Source: Porphyromonas levii DSM 23370 (lineage in GTDB: Bacteria; Bacteroidota; Bacteroidia; Bacteroidales; Porphyromonadaceae). Taken from it: DNA of 64,000 bases. The DNA is taken from the NCBI RefSeq assembly GCF_000379925.1, contig NZ_KB904250.1, forward strand, positions 20,800 through 84,799, in the 5' to 3' direction. Positions 16,061 through 25,583 of this stretch are shown here, piece after piece (within the stretch, counting starts at the first letter, position 1; each line of letters begins with the position of its first letter). The notes under the pieces are model-generated. The model made no database searches. It saw only the letters and a list, made by a program, of their open reading frames with translations, and was not told the DNA's origin. The position numbers were made by a program, and so were the translations under genes.

Positions 16061-16957
16061 ATGAGTTATCAATTATTAGACGGCAAAAAGGTTGCAGACC
16101 AAATGAAGGCGGAGATTGCAGCCGACGTGAAGGAAATAGTGGCTGCTGGACATAAGCCACCTCGCCTTGTAGCTATATTGGTAGGCAATGACGGGGGAAG
16201 CGAGACTTATGTGGCATCCAAGATGAAGACGGGGAAGGAGCTAGGGTTTCAGGATGAGCTCATCCGCTTTGACTCGGATGTGACTGAGGAAGAGATTCTG
16301 AAGACCATTGATAGACTGAATAAGGATGAGAGTGTGGATGGCTTTATTATGCAGCTCCCTCTGCCTAAGCATATCGATGAGCAGAAGGTGATTGAGGCAA
16401 TCGACCCAAGCAAGGATGTGGATGGTTTTCACCCTATCAATGTAGGTAAGACGAGTATCGGTCTTCCTTCGTTTGTATCGGCTACACCTGCAGGAATCCT
16501 TGAGCTACTCAAGCGCTACAATATTGAAACAAAGGGGAAGCACTGTGTAGTACTAGGGCGCAGTAACATTGTGGGCAAACCGATGGCACAGCTGATGATG
16601 CAGAAGGCATACCCTGGAGATGCTACGGTGACTGTGGTGCATAGCCGCACTGAGGACATTGCTTCGATTACCCGACAGGCTGATATTATCATAGCCGCAC
16701 TGGGCTCTCCAGAATTCCTAAAGGGGGATATGGTAAAGGAGGGTGTAGTAGTGGTAGATGTGGGGACAACTCGTGTGCCAGACACCAGTAAGAAGAGTGG
16801 CTTCAGGCTTTGCGGAGATGTGAAGTTTGACGAGGTGGCTCCAAAGGCTTCGTATATCACACCTGTACCTGGCGGTGTTGGTCCGATGACGATTATCTCC
16901 CTGATGCGCAATACCCTGATTAGCGCTCGTAGGCGTAGGGGTATGCAGGTGGATTGA
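16061..16957 (+). CDS. folD: Methylenetetrahydrofolate dehydrogenase/cyclohydrolase
   Basis: A bifunctional cytosolic enzyme converting 5,10-methylene-THF to 10-formyl-THF. I place the start at 16061 ([19 protein letters not shown]), giving 298 residues as usual; a frame opening at 16010 adds 17 residues lacking family character. The signature [15 protein letters not shown] carries the catalytic Lys. Also present are [30 protein letters not shown], the NADP loop [17 protein letters not shown] and [12 protein letters not shown]. The spacer before the next gene holds a hairpin with a T-run. Confidence 0.95.
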   Translation: MSYQLLDGKKVADQMKAEIAADVKEIVAAGHKPPRLVAILVGNDGGSETYVASKMKTGKELGFQDELIRFDSDVTEEEILKTIDRLNKDESVDGFIMQLPLPKHIDEQKVIEAIDPSKDVDGFHPINVGKTSIGLPSFVSATPAGILELLKRYNIETKGKHCVVLGRSNIVGKPMAQLMMQKAYPGDATVTVVHSRTEDIASITRQADIIIAALGSPEFLKGDMVKEGVVVVDVGTTRVPDTSKKSGFRLCGDVKFDEVAPKASYITPVPGGVGPMTIISLMRNTLISARRRRGMQVD

Positions 16958-16992
16958 GCTTTGACTCCCGCCACAAATGAATAAGGATTTCC

Positions 16993-17057
16993 CCGAGAAG
17001 GTGTGCCGATGTTCTTGTACCGCTAGATACATTGAGGCACACCCTCGGAGGATTTTT
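16993..17057 (+). terminator. Long-looped hairpin with T-run after folD
   Basis: CCGAG-AA-GGTGTGCC (16993-17007) pairs with GGCACACC-CTCGG (17036-17048), with an AA bulge and a 28-nt loop, followed by TTTTT (17053-17057). It ends 27 nt before the next start, so it could also act as an attenuator of the downstream gene. Confidence 0.6.
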
Positions 17058-17083
17058 CGTATTAAACGTAATGGAATACACTT

Positions 17084-19177
17084 ATGGCTCTCTATAGGTC
17101 TCAGAAAATTAAGAGCGCGCTGGTATTTTTGGTAGCTGCGGTGCTGATTACATTCCTCTACCCATCCAAGGTGAAGTTTAAGTACGACTACAGCCTTGGA
17201 CAACCATGGAGGTACGAGGGTGTGCTTACGGCGCCATACAACTTCAATGTCTACAAGAGCGATGCACAGAAGGTGGCTGAGCGCGACAGCATTGAGAGAA
17301 CGGAGGTCTCTTACTACACGATTGACCCCAAGGTGAAGCTTACAGAGCGCCATTTATTGACGGAGAACTTCTCTGCTGGGAATATGGGAGCTGAGGTAAC
17401 TAGCGACTATATCCAGTATGCACTAAAGGTACTAGACGAAGTGTATGACCAAGGGATTCTCTCTAATGAAAACTACGAGGCTCTCGCAGCTCAGGAGCAA
17501 GGCTATATCTATCTAGTAGATGAAATGAATGTAGCCAAGAAGAGAGAGTTAACGGAGCTATTTAATGCGAGGAAAGCGTATGACTACGCAATCAATAATG
17601 CGCCACCTAAGATAAAACCTGAGGTACTACAGCAAGTAAACTTTGAGAAGTATCTACTGAGCAACCTCAGTGTAGATGAGCTAAAGACGGCACAGATGCA
17701 GAGTGCGCGACTAGCGACTCTGACGGAGGTGGTAGGGGAAGTGCAGAAAGGAGAACGTATCGTAGGAACTGGAGATGTGGTGACTACTGATATTTACCAG
17801 ATGCTAGAGGGATATAGGATGGCGTACGAGAAAGCATCTAAGTCCAAGAGCGAGAACTTCATCCTCTTTGCTGGGCAACTCGTACTCATCGTGCTCCTTT
17901 TCGGAACACTCTACACCTATTTATTGGCATTTAGACCAGAGCTCATGAAAGAGACGAAGAATATTCTATTCATATCGTCTAATGTAACGCTCTTCACTAT
18001 ATTGGCTTTCTTGCTGATTCCCAATCAGCCAGAAATTACCTATATGTTGCCACTGAGTATGGTGGCGATACACATTCGTATCTTCCTGGATAGCCGAACT
18101 GCGGCGATTACCCACCTAGCAACCGTACTAATGGTCTCCTTGGTGGTGCCTTCGCCCCTTATATTTATCATCATTCAGGTGGTAGCTGGTAGGATTGTAT
18201 TGGTTACGCTCCGTAATCTTACTCAAAGAAGCGACCTCATTAGGACTAGTTTCTCCGTATTCTTTGGTATGGTAGTCGTCTACTACGCCATGACTTTTGC
18301 CTTTGAGGGCATTCCGCAGACGATGGACTGGAATATCATCTTCTACTTCACTATCAACTTTATCTTCCTGATGTTTACCTACCTGATGGTATATGTCATC
18401 GAGAAGAGTTTTGGTTATGTATCTAGTATCAGCCTTGTGGAGCTAGCCGATATCAATAAGCCATTGTTACGCCAGCTTAGCGAGGTAGCACCAGGGACTT
18501 TCCAACACTCGCTAAATGTATCGACCCTTGCCTCAGAGGCAATCGACGAGATCGGTGGCGATATCCGACTGGTAAGGAGCGGCGCCTTGTATCACGATAT
18601 AGGAAAGATGAAAAACCCTACTTACTTCACCGAGAACCAAGGTGCTAATAACCCCCACGACCGTCTCTCTTACGACCAGAGCGCCAAGATTATCATCAAA
18701 CATATCACCGATGGTATTGAGATGGCGGAGAAAGCCAATCTACCTAAGCCTATCATTGACTTTATTCGTACGCACCATGGCCTGGGGATGACGAAGTACT
18801 TCTACATCAAGTACAAGAACGAGAACCCCAACATGATTGTGGACGAGAGCATATTCCGCTACCCTGGTCCTAATCCGTGGACGAAAGAGCAAGGCGTGCT
18901 GATGCTAGCGGATGCCGTAGAGGCCTCCTCGAGAAGCCTTAAAGAGATTACCGAGCAGGTGCTGATAGATCATGTGAATAAGATTGTGGATAGCATCGTG
19001 GCTGATGGGTATCTCAAGAATACGCCGCTGACGTTCCGTGACATTGAGAAAACCAAATATATCTTTACGGAGAAGCTGCGCAATATGTACCACTCGAGGA
19101 TAGATTATCCTGAGCTCACGAGGGAGAAGAAAACCGAGGCTGAGAGCAAGAATGAAGATACCAACCAAAATATCTGA
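17084..19177 (+). CDS. 7TMR-HD family phosphohydrolase (PgpH-like c-di-AMP phosphodiesterase)
   Basis: A 697-residue membrane protein. One TM helix at about 10-28 is followed by a long extracytoplasmic domain (about 30-265), a multi-helix membrane region (about 270-455; FILFAGQLVLIVLLFGTLYT and later hydrophobic runs) and a cytosolic HD domain (about 465-660; FQHSLNVSTLASEA, SGALYHDIGKMKNP, IIDFIRTHHGLG, LADAVEASSRSL). This architecture is that of PgpH, which hydrolyses cyclic di-AMP in Listeria; the substrate is inferred here. The 3' end overlaps the sigma-factor start by 26 nt, so the genes are translationally linked. Confidence 0.85.
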   Translation: MALYRSQKIKSALVFLVAAVLITFLYPSKVKFKYDYSLGQPWRYEGVLTAPYNFNVYKSDAQKVAERDSIERTEVSYYTIDPKVKLTERHLLTENFSAGNMGAEVTSDYIQYALKVLDEVYDQGILSNENYEALAAQEQGYIYLVDEMNVAKKRELTELFNARKAYDYAINNAPPKIKPEVLQQVNFEKYLLSNLSVDELKTAQMQSARLATLTEVVGEVQKGERIVGTGDVVTTDIYQMLEGYRMAYEKASKSKSENFILFAGQLVLIVLLFGTLYTYLLAFRPELMKETKNILFISSNVTLFTILAFLLIPNQPEITYMLPLSMVAIHIRIFLDSRTAAITHLATVLMVSLVVPSPLIFIIIQVVAGRIVLVTLRNLTQRSDLIRTSFSVFFGMVVVYYAMTFAFEGIPQTMDWNIIFYFTINFIFLMFTYLMVYVIEKSFGYVSSISLVELADINKPLLRQLSEVAPGTFQHSLNVSTLASEAIDEIGGDIRLVRSGALYHDIGKMKNPTYFTENQGANNPHDRLSYDQSAKIIIKHITDGIEMAEKANLPKPIIDFIRTHHGLGMTKYFYIKYKNENPNMIVDESIFRYPGPNPWTKEQGVLMLADAVEASSRSLKEITEQVLIDHVNKIVDSIVADGYLKNTPLTFRDIEKTKYIFTEKLRNMYHSRIDYPELTREKKTEAESKNEDTNQNI

Positions 19178-19721
19178 CGAACAGCTAGTAGAACTACTTC
19201 AGACCAAGAAGGATAGAGAGCAGGCATTTGGGTACCTAGTAGACAAGTACTCGCAGCAGCTCTATGCCGTGATCCGAAGGATAGTCTACCGCCACGAAGA
19301 TGCCGATGATATACTCCAGGACACCTTTATAAAGGTATGGAGGAATATCGATAGCTTCAAAGGACAATCCAAGCTAAGTACCTGGATGTACTCTATTGCC
19401 ACCAACGAAGCATTGTCATTCCTCAGGCGAGAGAAAGCAAACCGAAAGCTCCCACTTACCACTGAGGAGTACGACCTAGCTGAGATGCTCACCAGTGACC
19501 CTTACTTCGACGGCGATGAAGCGGAAGCACAATTTATGGCTGCGATAGACAAATTACCCGAAAAGCAAAAGATTACTTTCGAGCTTCGCTACTTTCAGGA
19601 CCTTCCCTACAAGGAAATATCAGAGATTACCAACACGAGCGAGGGTGCTCTGAAAGCTAATTACCACCATGCCATTAAGAAGTTAAAAGGGTTTCTTGGT
19701 ATTGATAATACCGAAGAATAG
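19152..19721 (+). CDS. ECF-type RNA polymerase sigma factor
   Basis: A 189-residue sigma-70 family protein. Region 2 has DADDILQDTFIKVWRNIDSF and LSTWMYSIATNEALSFLRR (about 50-100). Region 4 has LPEKQKITFELRYFQDLPY and TSEGALKANYHHAIKKLK (about 135-180). It begins inside the 3' end of the phosphodiesterase gene. The next two small genes encode a one-TM protein and a periplasmic protein, a usual sigma/anti-sigma/periplasmic sensor layout, so it probably governs an envelope response. Its regulon is not visible here. Confidence 0.9.
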   Translation: MKIPTKISDEQLVELLQTKKDREQAFGYLVDKYSQQLYAVIRRIVYRHEDADDILQDTFIKVWRNIDSFKGQSKLSTWMYSIATNEALSFLRREKANRKLPLTTEEYDLAEMLTSDPYFDGDEAEAQFMAAIDKLPEKQKITFELRYFQDLPYKEISEITNTSEGALKANYHHAIKKLKGFLGIDNTEE

Positions 19722-19798
19722 AAAATTTGCTCAACATAGATTAAACCATTATTCCCACCAATCGTCAAAGAGGTGTAAATAGATAGCAGATAAGTAAT

Positions 19799-20194
19799 AT
19801 GACCGGAGAGGAGAGAATACATAAGATGGAAAGGAATCCCCTTCACCCATTCAGCACACCAGAGGGCTACTTTGAGTCCTTCAAGGATCGGCTGATGGCG
19901 CGAATAGCAGAGGAGGAGGTTCAAGTTATTCCACAGAAGCCTAAGCCACTCGATGTACTGCGCCCTTATCTATATATTGCTGCGGCAATCGTTGGACTAG
20001 TATTGGTGCTTAATCTAGTGCCTAATTTATTTGATAAAGGGATAGAGAGTACAGGTATCGAATTACGAGCCGAAGATATGTCGAAAGACCAATTTGAGCA
20101 GTTTCTACTGGACGACACCACAGAGGACTACTGGGGCACTGTGCTTCTCGAGGATATGGACAACGAAAAGAATATAATCTCTAGCTCTAGATAA
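19799..20194 (+). CDS. Single-pass membrane protein, probable anti-sigma factor
   Basis: 131 residues: a charged cytosolic N-terminus (about 1-55; HPFSTPEGYFESFKDRLMARI), one TM helix (about 60-80; YLYIAAAIVGLVLVLNLVP) and an acidic periplasmic tail (EQFLLDDTTEDYWGTVLLED). No domain is recognised. Position directly after an ECF sigma gene and topology suggest an anti-sigma factor; the short PFSTPEGYF motif recurs in Bacteroidota proteins at this position. The role is inferred from context only. Confidence 0.6.
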   Translation: MTGEERIHKMERNPLHPFSTPEGYFESFKDRLMARIAEEEVQVIPQKPKPLDVLRPYLYIAAAIVGLVLVLNLVPNLFDKGIESTGIELRAEDMSKDQFEQFLLDDTTEDYWGTVLLEDMDNEKNIISSSR

Positions 20195-20199
20195 TATTT

Positions 20200-20721
20200 A
20201 TGAGAAGATTTATGACTTGGGCAGCTATTGCCTGTATCGGCTGTACAGTTACGACTACGGCAATAGCCGAAGTAGCCACTACATACGAAGCCAATGCACA
20301 GACACAACTAGATAGTCAGCGTCCTAGAGGAAGAGGGCAGAATGGCGGGAGGATGTCTATGGTAAAGCCTCAGCAGTATGCTCAGGATAGACTGGATGCT
20401 ATAGCTAAGGCTGCCGAGCTTACCGAAGAGGAGAAGGCAATAGTGGGAGCCGAACTAAAGAGATACGATGATATCAGAGTACAGACTTGGGTAGAGACTC
20501 GAAAGGTATACGACGAGATGACTCAGCTTGGGGATAGAGCAGGCGATAAGGATTATCGCGATAGTATACAAAAACTAGTAGATCTAAGCGCGAAGAGGCA
20601 AAAGGCCAATCAAGACTTTATTACCTTATTGACACAAAAGCTACCACCCAAGAAGGCGTATCTCGTACATAGGAGCTATAAAAGATTCAATGCCTACACT
20701 GCGCGTAAACTTAGGCAATAA
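20200..20721 (+). CDS. Periplasmic helical protein, Spy/CpxP-like context
   Basis: 173 residues with a signal peptide (MRRFMTWAAIACIGCTVTTTAIA), a basic Gly/Arg-rich segment (QRPRGRGQNGGR, about 40-51) and an all-helical charged remainder (ELTEEEKAIVGAELKRYDDIR, then FITLLTQKLPPKKAYLVHRSYKRF). Such small helical exported proteins downstream of sigma/anti-sigma pairs often act as periplasmic sensors or chaperones like Spy, but I see no LTxxQ motif, so the family is not assigned. It starts 5 nt after the membrane protein and ends the operon. Confidence 0.55.
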   Translation: MRRFMTWAAIACIGCTVTTTAIAEVATTYEANAQTQLDSQRPRGRGQNGGRMSMVKPQQYAQDRLDAIAKAAELTEEEKAIVGAELKRYDDIRVQTWVETRKVYDEMTQLGDRAGDKDYRDSIQKLVDLSAKRQKANQDFITLLTQKLPPKKAYLVHRSYKRFNAYTARKLRQ

Positions 20722-20794
20722 CAGCAAACCAGTTCGCACTTCTGGGAAATAAGTGCATCATACAATTAGTGTTAGTTAATTGAGTTTAGTTGGT

Positions 20795-20838
20795 CGAGCC
20801 ATAGTCATAGGTTTATGACTATGGCTCGATTTTTATTT
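20795..20838 (+). terminator. Strong terminator between convergent transcripts
   Basis: CGAGCCATAGTCATA (20795-20809) pairs perfectly with TATGACTATGGCTCG (20814-20828) around a 4-nt loop, then ATTTTTATTT. It closes the sigma operon. Confidence 0.93.
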
Positions 20839-20877
20839 GTCGCTCTATATCAACCAACAGACATAGTACTCTGCCAA

Positions 20878-21363
20878 TCACGGCAGGTATACCAATGCCG
20901 TAGCGAGTGCTAGAATACCCTCCTGGCGGCCAGTAAAACCCATCTTCTCATTGGTCGTTGCCTTAATGGAAATCTGATTCGGCTCCACACTCAGTATCCC
21001 TGCAATCACTGACTGCATCGTCTCCACATGCGGATTGATCTTAGGTTGCTCGGCAACGATTGTGGCATCTATATTACCAATCTTGTATCCCTCTTTAGCC
21101 ACCAGCGCCCCTACTTCCTTCAGCAACACCTTCGAGTCTGCCCCCTTGTACTTGGGGTCGGTATCGGGGAAATGGTATCCTATATCTCTAAGCGCCAAAG
21201 CACCGAGCAAAGCATCGCTTATAGCATGGAGCAAAACATCTGCATCGGAGTGCCCCTTAAGTCCCAATGGGTAATCGATCTTAACGCCACCGAGCCATAG
21301 TTCACGCCCCTCCTCGAATCGATGAACATCATACCCATGCCCTATTCTATATGGTACCTTCAT
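20878..21363 (-). CDS. ispF: 2-C-methyl-D-erythritol 2,4-cyclodiphosphate synthase
   Basis: Cytosolic trimeric zinc enzyme of the MEP isoprenoid pathway. I take ATG at 21363 ([16 protein letters not shown], 161 residues); a GTG at 21378 would lie inside porV. Metal ligands are in GHGYDVHRF and the signature is [33 protein letters not shown] and [13 protein letters not shown] complete the active site. It directly follows porV, the order I recall for P. gingivalis PG0027-PG0028. Confidence 0.95.
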   Translation of the reverse strand: MKVPYRIGHGYDVHRFEEGRELWLGGVKIDYPLGLKGHSDADVLLHAISDALLGALALRDIGYHFPDTDPKYKGADSKVLLKEVGALVAKEGYKIGNIDATIVAEQPKINPHVETMQSVIAGILSVEPNQISIKATTNEKMGFTGRQEGILALATALVYLP

Positions 21364-21364
21364 A

Positions 21365-22498
21365 CTAGAAATTGACACCGAGTGATAGTCTAAACGTATT
21401 ATTCAGAGGCGAATTAGCCTGTGTAGCTATGAAATAGGAGATATCCACTTTTGCCCACTCATAGACAAATCCACCACCCAAGGTCATTCCCCCATTCGTT
21501 CCTTTGCTCTTATCCTGATGGTGGTAACCAATACGTCCGAAGAGCTTATTATCATAGCTATACTCCGCACCCAAGCTCCATACCACCTCACGAAGCTCCT
21601 CAGAAGCCCCTCCCTCGGCATCGCCGAAAGAGACTCCCATCGCCTTCCACATACTCATAGCATAGTATCCCTCAGGCTTAATCCGATCTGTCGCAGTCAG
21701 CGTAGGCGCCATTACCTTATTGGCCTCGATATGCAGACCCACCTTATGCTCAGGCGTTGCCAATACATCCATACCTACACCCAAGCGCAAAATAGCAGGA
21801 GCGAATAGGTAGCTCTTACCGCCATCATAGCTCATCTTCCCTCCCACGTTATTGACCGCTATAGCCGCACGTAGGTCACCTCTCATCTCTTCACCCAGGC
21901 GAAGCTGAGTCTGATAAGTGGCTGATACATCCATCAATAGATTATCCACCCGACCCTTCACCTCATTCACAGAATAGTTGTAGTCGCTTTTTAGATACCT
22001 CATGGATACCCCCAGTCCCCAGTGCTTGTTCAGAGCTATTGAATACCCAGCATCGAGTGCCAACTCGTATGGCATAATCGTAAGAGGGAGCAACATTTCA
22101 CGCTGAAACGCCTGTGTCTGCCCGATATGGAAATAGCGTATCGAAGCCGCCACAGCATGATTAATCTCTCCTGTATTTCCCCAACCATAATAGCCAGCCA
22201 GCGTAGAAAGGCTGATATCCTTTGCCACCTCGGTGAGCCAAGGCGTATAACCAAAAGAAATACCCCAAGTCTTATCCACGAAAGCCAACTTGGAGATATT
22301 ATGGTATAGAGCATAGGCATCTGCACTCGTAGTAAGCCCCACTTCACCCATACCAGCACTCCTCGCATCAGGCGTGATGGTGAGAATAGGTGCTCCTGTC
22401 ACCACTGGATTATAACTTGTCCCCCCAGTCTGTGCCCTCATCGAGCACGCAAGAGACACCACTACCAATACAACACCACAAAGTCTTAGCTTACTCAT
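21365..22498 (-). CDS. porV: Type IX secretion outer-membrane protein PorV
   Basis: A 377-residue FadL-like beta-barrel with signal peptide ([18 protein letters not shown]). The family hallmark [27 protein letters not shown] begins near residue 41. [36 protein letters not shown] and the C-terminal [10 protein letters not shown] complete the barrel. PorV shuttles T9SS cargo from the translocon to the PorU sortase, so its presence implies type IX secretion. In P. gingivalis porU lies immediately upstream; here that place is taken by the FAH-like and rex genes. Confidence 0.9.
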   Translation of the reverse strand: MSKLRLCGVVLVVVSLACSMRAQTGGTSYNPVVTGAPILTITPDARSAGMGEVGLTTSADAYALYHNISKLAFVDKTWGISFGYTPWLTEVAKDISLSTLAGYYGWGNTGEINHAVAASIRYFHIGQTQAFQREMLLPLTIMPYELALDAGYSIALNKHWGLGVSMRYLKSDYNYSVNEVKGRVDNLLMDVSATYQTQLRLGEEMRGDLRAAIAVNNVGGKMSYDGGKSYLFAPAILRLGVGMDVLATPEHKVGLHIEANKVMAPTLTATDRIKPEGYYAMSMWKAMGVSFGDAEGGASEELREVVWSLGAEYSYDNKLFGRIGYHHQDKSKGTNGGMTLGGGFVYEWAKVDISYFIATQANSPLNNTFRLSLGVNF

Positions 22499-22500
22499 AT

Positions 22501-23076
22501 CTACTTAATACCTACGTATATCAATTCCTTCTTCTCCTCACCCTCATACATTATCAGCCCATTGCCGGGTGCCACGCTCCACCCATCCATTAGAGCAGGA
22601 AGAGCTACCCAGTCCCCCACCTTTAGCAAGTAATATTGACTCACCAAAGCGATAGCGTCAGCTATCATCTCGTCCGTTGGGAGTTCCAGTTGGGCAGGCA
22701 CACTCAGCTCTGTCGGACGAATCACCTTCAGTGCTTCCAAGTGCCTCGTTCTCAGATTATCGACCTCCACCCAGTCACTCCAGCGCACAAAAGAACCATC
22801 GAAGTCCTCTCTCATCCTTTCAGGATACCCTTCTGCCAACCCCTCCGCTCTGAACGTAAATGCGAGCGACACTCTATCGAAGTACCGCTCGGCATATTCC
22901 TTCTCCACGCTCTTCGCCACCTTGCTAATACGTATCACAAGCATTGGCAGCGCTTCAACACTTGTCATCCAGTCCGGCACATAGATGTCCTTGCCCGAAT
23001 TACAGACTACATTATCGGCTCTCAGGACAAACCCTTCTATCCCCTGATGCTCTCCCCAAGTGCTAAATATCTTCAT
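22501..23076 (-). CDS. Degenerate fumarylacetoacetate-hydrolase-fold protein
   Basis: 191 residues. The layout follows the small FAH proteins of Bacteroidota: IYVPDWMTSVEALPMLVIRI corresponds to the segment normally reading F-I-P-D-x-x-x-x-V-x-Y-E-x-E-L-V-V-R-I, then YAERYFDRVSLAFTFRAEGL, DGSFVRWSDW, DEMIADAIALVSQYYLLKVGD. The two Glu metal ligands are Leu and Met here, and the later Asp is Thr, so hydrolase activity is unlikely. It overlaps rex by 4 nt and is 2 nt from porV. The frame is intact, which argues for a kept non-catalytic role. Confidence 0.65.
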   Translation of the reverse strand: MKIFSTWGEHQGIEGFVLRADNVVCNSGKDIYVPDWMTSVEALPMLVIRISKVAKSVEKEYAERYFDRVSLAFTFRAEGLAEGYPERMREDFDGSFVRWSDWVEVDNLRTRHLEALKVIRPTELSVPAQLELPTDEMIADAIALVSQYYLLKVGDWVALPALMDGWSVAPGNGLIMYEGEEKKELIYVGIK

Positions 23077-23735
23077 GGCTTAGTAGTCTCCTCTATCCGG
23101 TGAAACATCACCGACAGATGCGAGTATATAGAGGTATTCTGCAACACAACCCCTTCAGGCACACTAATACGGAAAGGCGTAAAATTCCAGATTGCAGTCA
23201 TGCCAGCACCGACCAGCGTATCCGTCACCTCCTGAGCCACGTCCACAGGCACGGTAAGGATGCCTATATGCACGTCTGGAGCCATCACCTCTTTTAGCTT
23301 AGACATGTGGTAGACAGGCGTACCCCCTATCTCAGTATTATCCATTTCATTGCGCACGTCGAAGCCCCCTACTATATCCATGCCGTATTGCGATAGTCCC
23401 TTATCGTGCAGGAGTGCTGCACCTAGGTTACCTACCCCAAAGAGATAAGCCTTATGCTGATGATTGAACCCCAAGAACTCCTCTAGCACCTCCACCATCA
23501 AGTTCACATCGTATCCCACTCGGGTCTTGCCCACGATCGAGACATACGACAAGTCCTTCGCAACCAGCGCTGAGTCTACCCCAGTACTCTTTGCGATATG
23601 GGTCGAGGAGACCACAGACTCCCCCTGAGCCATCAATAGTTTTACAAAAGCCAGATACCAAGGCAAGCGCCTCAGTGCTGGTTCGGGTACTATACTGCCA
23701 TTTGTCCTTCTCTTCATATATATCTTCCCATCCAT
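23073..23735 (-). CDS. rex: Redox-sensing transcriptional repressor Rex
   Basis: A 220-residue NADH/NAD-responsive repressor of fermentative genes. The N-terminal winged helix has PEPALRRLPWYLAFVKLL and STHIAKSTGVDSALVAKDLSY. The Rossmann domain begins at HKAYLFGVGNLGAALLHDKG (about 94). IWNFTPFRISVPEGVVLQN is the C-terminal swapped segment. On the minus strand a TATCTTTG (-7-like) lies at 23755-23748, just before the start; no clear -33 partner was seen. It heads an operon with the FAH-like protein, porV and ispF. Confidence 0.95.
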   Translation of the reverse strand: MDGKIYMKRRTNGSIVPEPALRRLPWYLAFVKLLMAQGESVVSSTHIAKSTGVDSALVAKDLSYVSIVGKTRVGYDVNLMVEVLEEFLGFNHQHKAYLFGVGNLGAALLHDKGLSQYGMDIVGGFDVRNEMDNTEIGGTPVYHMSKLKEVMAPDVHIGILTVPVDVAQEVTDTLVGAGMTAIWNFTPFRISVPEGVVLQNTSIYSHLSVMFHRIEETTKP

Positions 23736-23826
23736 TTAGGGCTTCGACAAAGATACCAAAATCTCACTAGTTGGCTGTTGGCAACTGGGTATTGGCTGTT
23801 GACGACCAAATGCTAAAGGTCAATGG

Positions 23827-24393
23827 TTAGAAGTATCGATCAGCTCGTACCATCTCCACCGCCTTTCTCACAGAGTCTAGCCCAAAGTCCTCAGGATTAA
23901 GTTCAGCAAAAGGAATAGCCTTCAATTCCGCTACATCGTCACGACCTATGCCCACATAAGGATCCAGCGACTCTACAGCCATGTGGAAGACCATATCCAC
24001 AGTATGTACATCGAACTCCGAATACCTGTAGATGTTGGGCAGAGAGAATAGATACTTCAGGGGCGAAATCACACCAGCCCTAGTCCCAGCGAGTGCATCA
24101 ATCCTTGTCTCCTCTCGTATCTCACGAGCCATACCTTCCTCCACGGTCTCGAAACAATCCACAAAACCGCCCGGTAAGTCATAACTTCCCTTGGCAGGCT
24201 CCTCGCCTCGTACCGCCACAAGCACCCGATAGTACCTGTCGGTAATAAAACACATACTTGCCGTAGAGGGGTTGAAGTAATAAGTGAAGCCACAGTCGTT
24301 GCAATGCTTCGCCTTATCGTTCTGCTCCACGAAATTGACACTGCCACACTTAGGGCAGTACTTAAAGTCTTCCAATGGGTGTTTTTCCTCCAT
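23827..24393 (-). CDS. Zinc-ribbon Nudix hydrolase
   Basis: 188 residues. An N-terminal zinc ribbon (YCPKCG at 12, HCNDCGF at 32) is followed by a Nudix domain with box GGFVDCFETVEEG then AREIREETRID (about 95-120), matching GX5EX7REUXEEXGU. The zinc ribbon resembles NudC-type NAD pyrophosphatases, but the longer N-terminal part is missing, so the substrate is unknown. It follows holA by 23 nt on the same strand. Confidence 0.85.
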   Translation of the reverse strand: MEEKHPLEDFKYCPKCGSVNFVEQNDKAKHCNDCGFTYYFNPSTASMCFITDRYYRVLVAVRGEEPAKGSYDLPGGFVDCFETVEEGMAREIREETRIDALAGTRAGVISPLKYLFSLPNIYRYSEFDVHTVDMVFHMAVESLDPYVGIGRDDVAELKAIPFAELNPEDFGLDSVRKAVEMVRADRYF

Positions 24394-24416
24394 AACTCAT
24401 TAATATCTATAGTTTG

Positions 24417-25481
24417 TTAGCTCATGATAAATAGTACCAGATCCAGTAGGATCTCCTCTCCACTCCCCTCATCACTATACATACCTTTGCTTCGGGCATC
24501 ACACCTACGTATGTATTTAATGATATTCAATACCTTACTTGCCCTATAATTACGCAGACCAGCCATATACTCACGGACGAAGAAGCGGTTAGAAATCCCC
24601 AATTGCTTCATCACACTCTGCTCATTACTCCTATCGACAGCATAAAATGCAATCAATAGATTGGCAAAGTAACTAAAAATCTGAGGTAAAATCATCTGCA
24701 CAGGCGTTTTCTTTTCGTCTGCCGCCAGTGCCATCGCCACCTTCATCGCCTCTCCTCTCTGCCCGAAGGCAAGCGCCTTACGAAGGTCAAAGACACTATA
24801 CTCCTTATTCCATCCAGTGTACTCGAGCACCATCTCGGGGGTCACCATCTGCTTAGCATTGGGTGGCAAAGCTGTTGCCAACTTCTCCATCTCACTATCT
24901 AGGCGAATCAGGTCGGTACCAATACGAGCTGCCACCACGTCCTGAGACTGCATAGATAGCTGCAAACCATGCTCAGCAGCAATAGGCTGAATATATGGTG
25001 TTATCTGATAGTCGCGTATCTCCTTACTCTCCACCAGCACGCCCCCCTTCTCCAGTTCTTTCACGAAAGACATCCTCCGATTCAGCTTCTTACCCCCCTT
25101 GATACTCACTACCAAGATATTGAATGGATTGGGATGAGTGAGTAGCTGGGTAAGACCAGCCAAAGGCTGACCACTACCACTCTCACTTGTGCTAGAAGAG
25201 ATTAGTCCCTGTGCCTCGCGCACCACCACAATGGTACGATTACCACCCATAGGATACCTTCGGCATGAGGCTACAATATCCTCTATCGTACAAGTCGAAC
25301 CGTAAAGAATGGTATAATTAAAATCCCGTTCATCTTCGTTCGGCATGTAGGCAGATACGATTTTTTTCTCTATCTTGTCCGTGAAATACTCCTCCTCTCC
25401 CATCAATATATAGATAGGAAAAGGCTTCTCATCCGCACGGATCTGCGAGAGTATCTCCTGAGGTTTGTCGCTATAGGGCAT
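24417..25481 (-). CDS. holA: DNA polymerase III subunit delta
   Basis: A 354-residue clamp-loader subunit that opens the sliding clamp. The N-terminal FPIYILMGEEEYFTDKIEKKI (about 21) is the family start. VVVREAQGL, FNILVVSIKGGKKLNRR and the C-terminal helical domain (PVQMILPQIFSYFANLL, ISNRFFVREYMAGLRNY, MYSDEGSGEEILLDLVLFI) follow. Divergent from the HsdR_N gene, an arrangement common in Bacteroidota. Confidence 0.93.
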   Translation of the reverse strand: MPYSDKPQEILSQIRADEKPFPIYILMGEEEYFTDKIEKKIVSAYMPNEDERDFNYTILYGSTCTIEDIVASCRRYPMGGNRTIVVVREAQGLISSSTSESGSGQPLAGLTQLLTHPNPFNILVVSIKGGKKLNRRMSFVKELEKGGVLVESKEIRDYQITPYIQPIAAEHGLQLSMQSQDVVAARIGTDLIRLDSEMEKLATALPPNAKQMVTPEMVLEYTGWNKEYSVFDLRKALAFGQRGEAMKVAMALAADEKKTPVQMILPQIFSYFANLLIAFYAVDRSNEQSVMKQLGISNRFFVREYMAGLRNYRASKVLNIIKYIRRCDARSKGMYSDEGSGEEILLDLVLFIMS

Positions 25482-25583
25482 GCTTCGTGATTGTATTACT
25501 ACTGGCTGTTAGCTATTTGCTATTGGCGGATAAAGGCCAAGAGCCAAGAGCTCTCCAGCCACAAATATAGCTAAATAAGTAGA

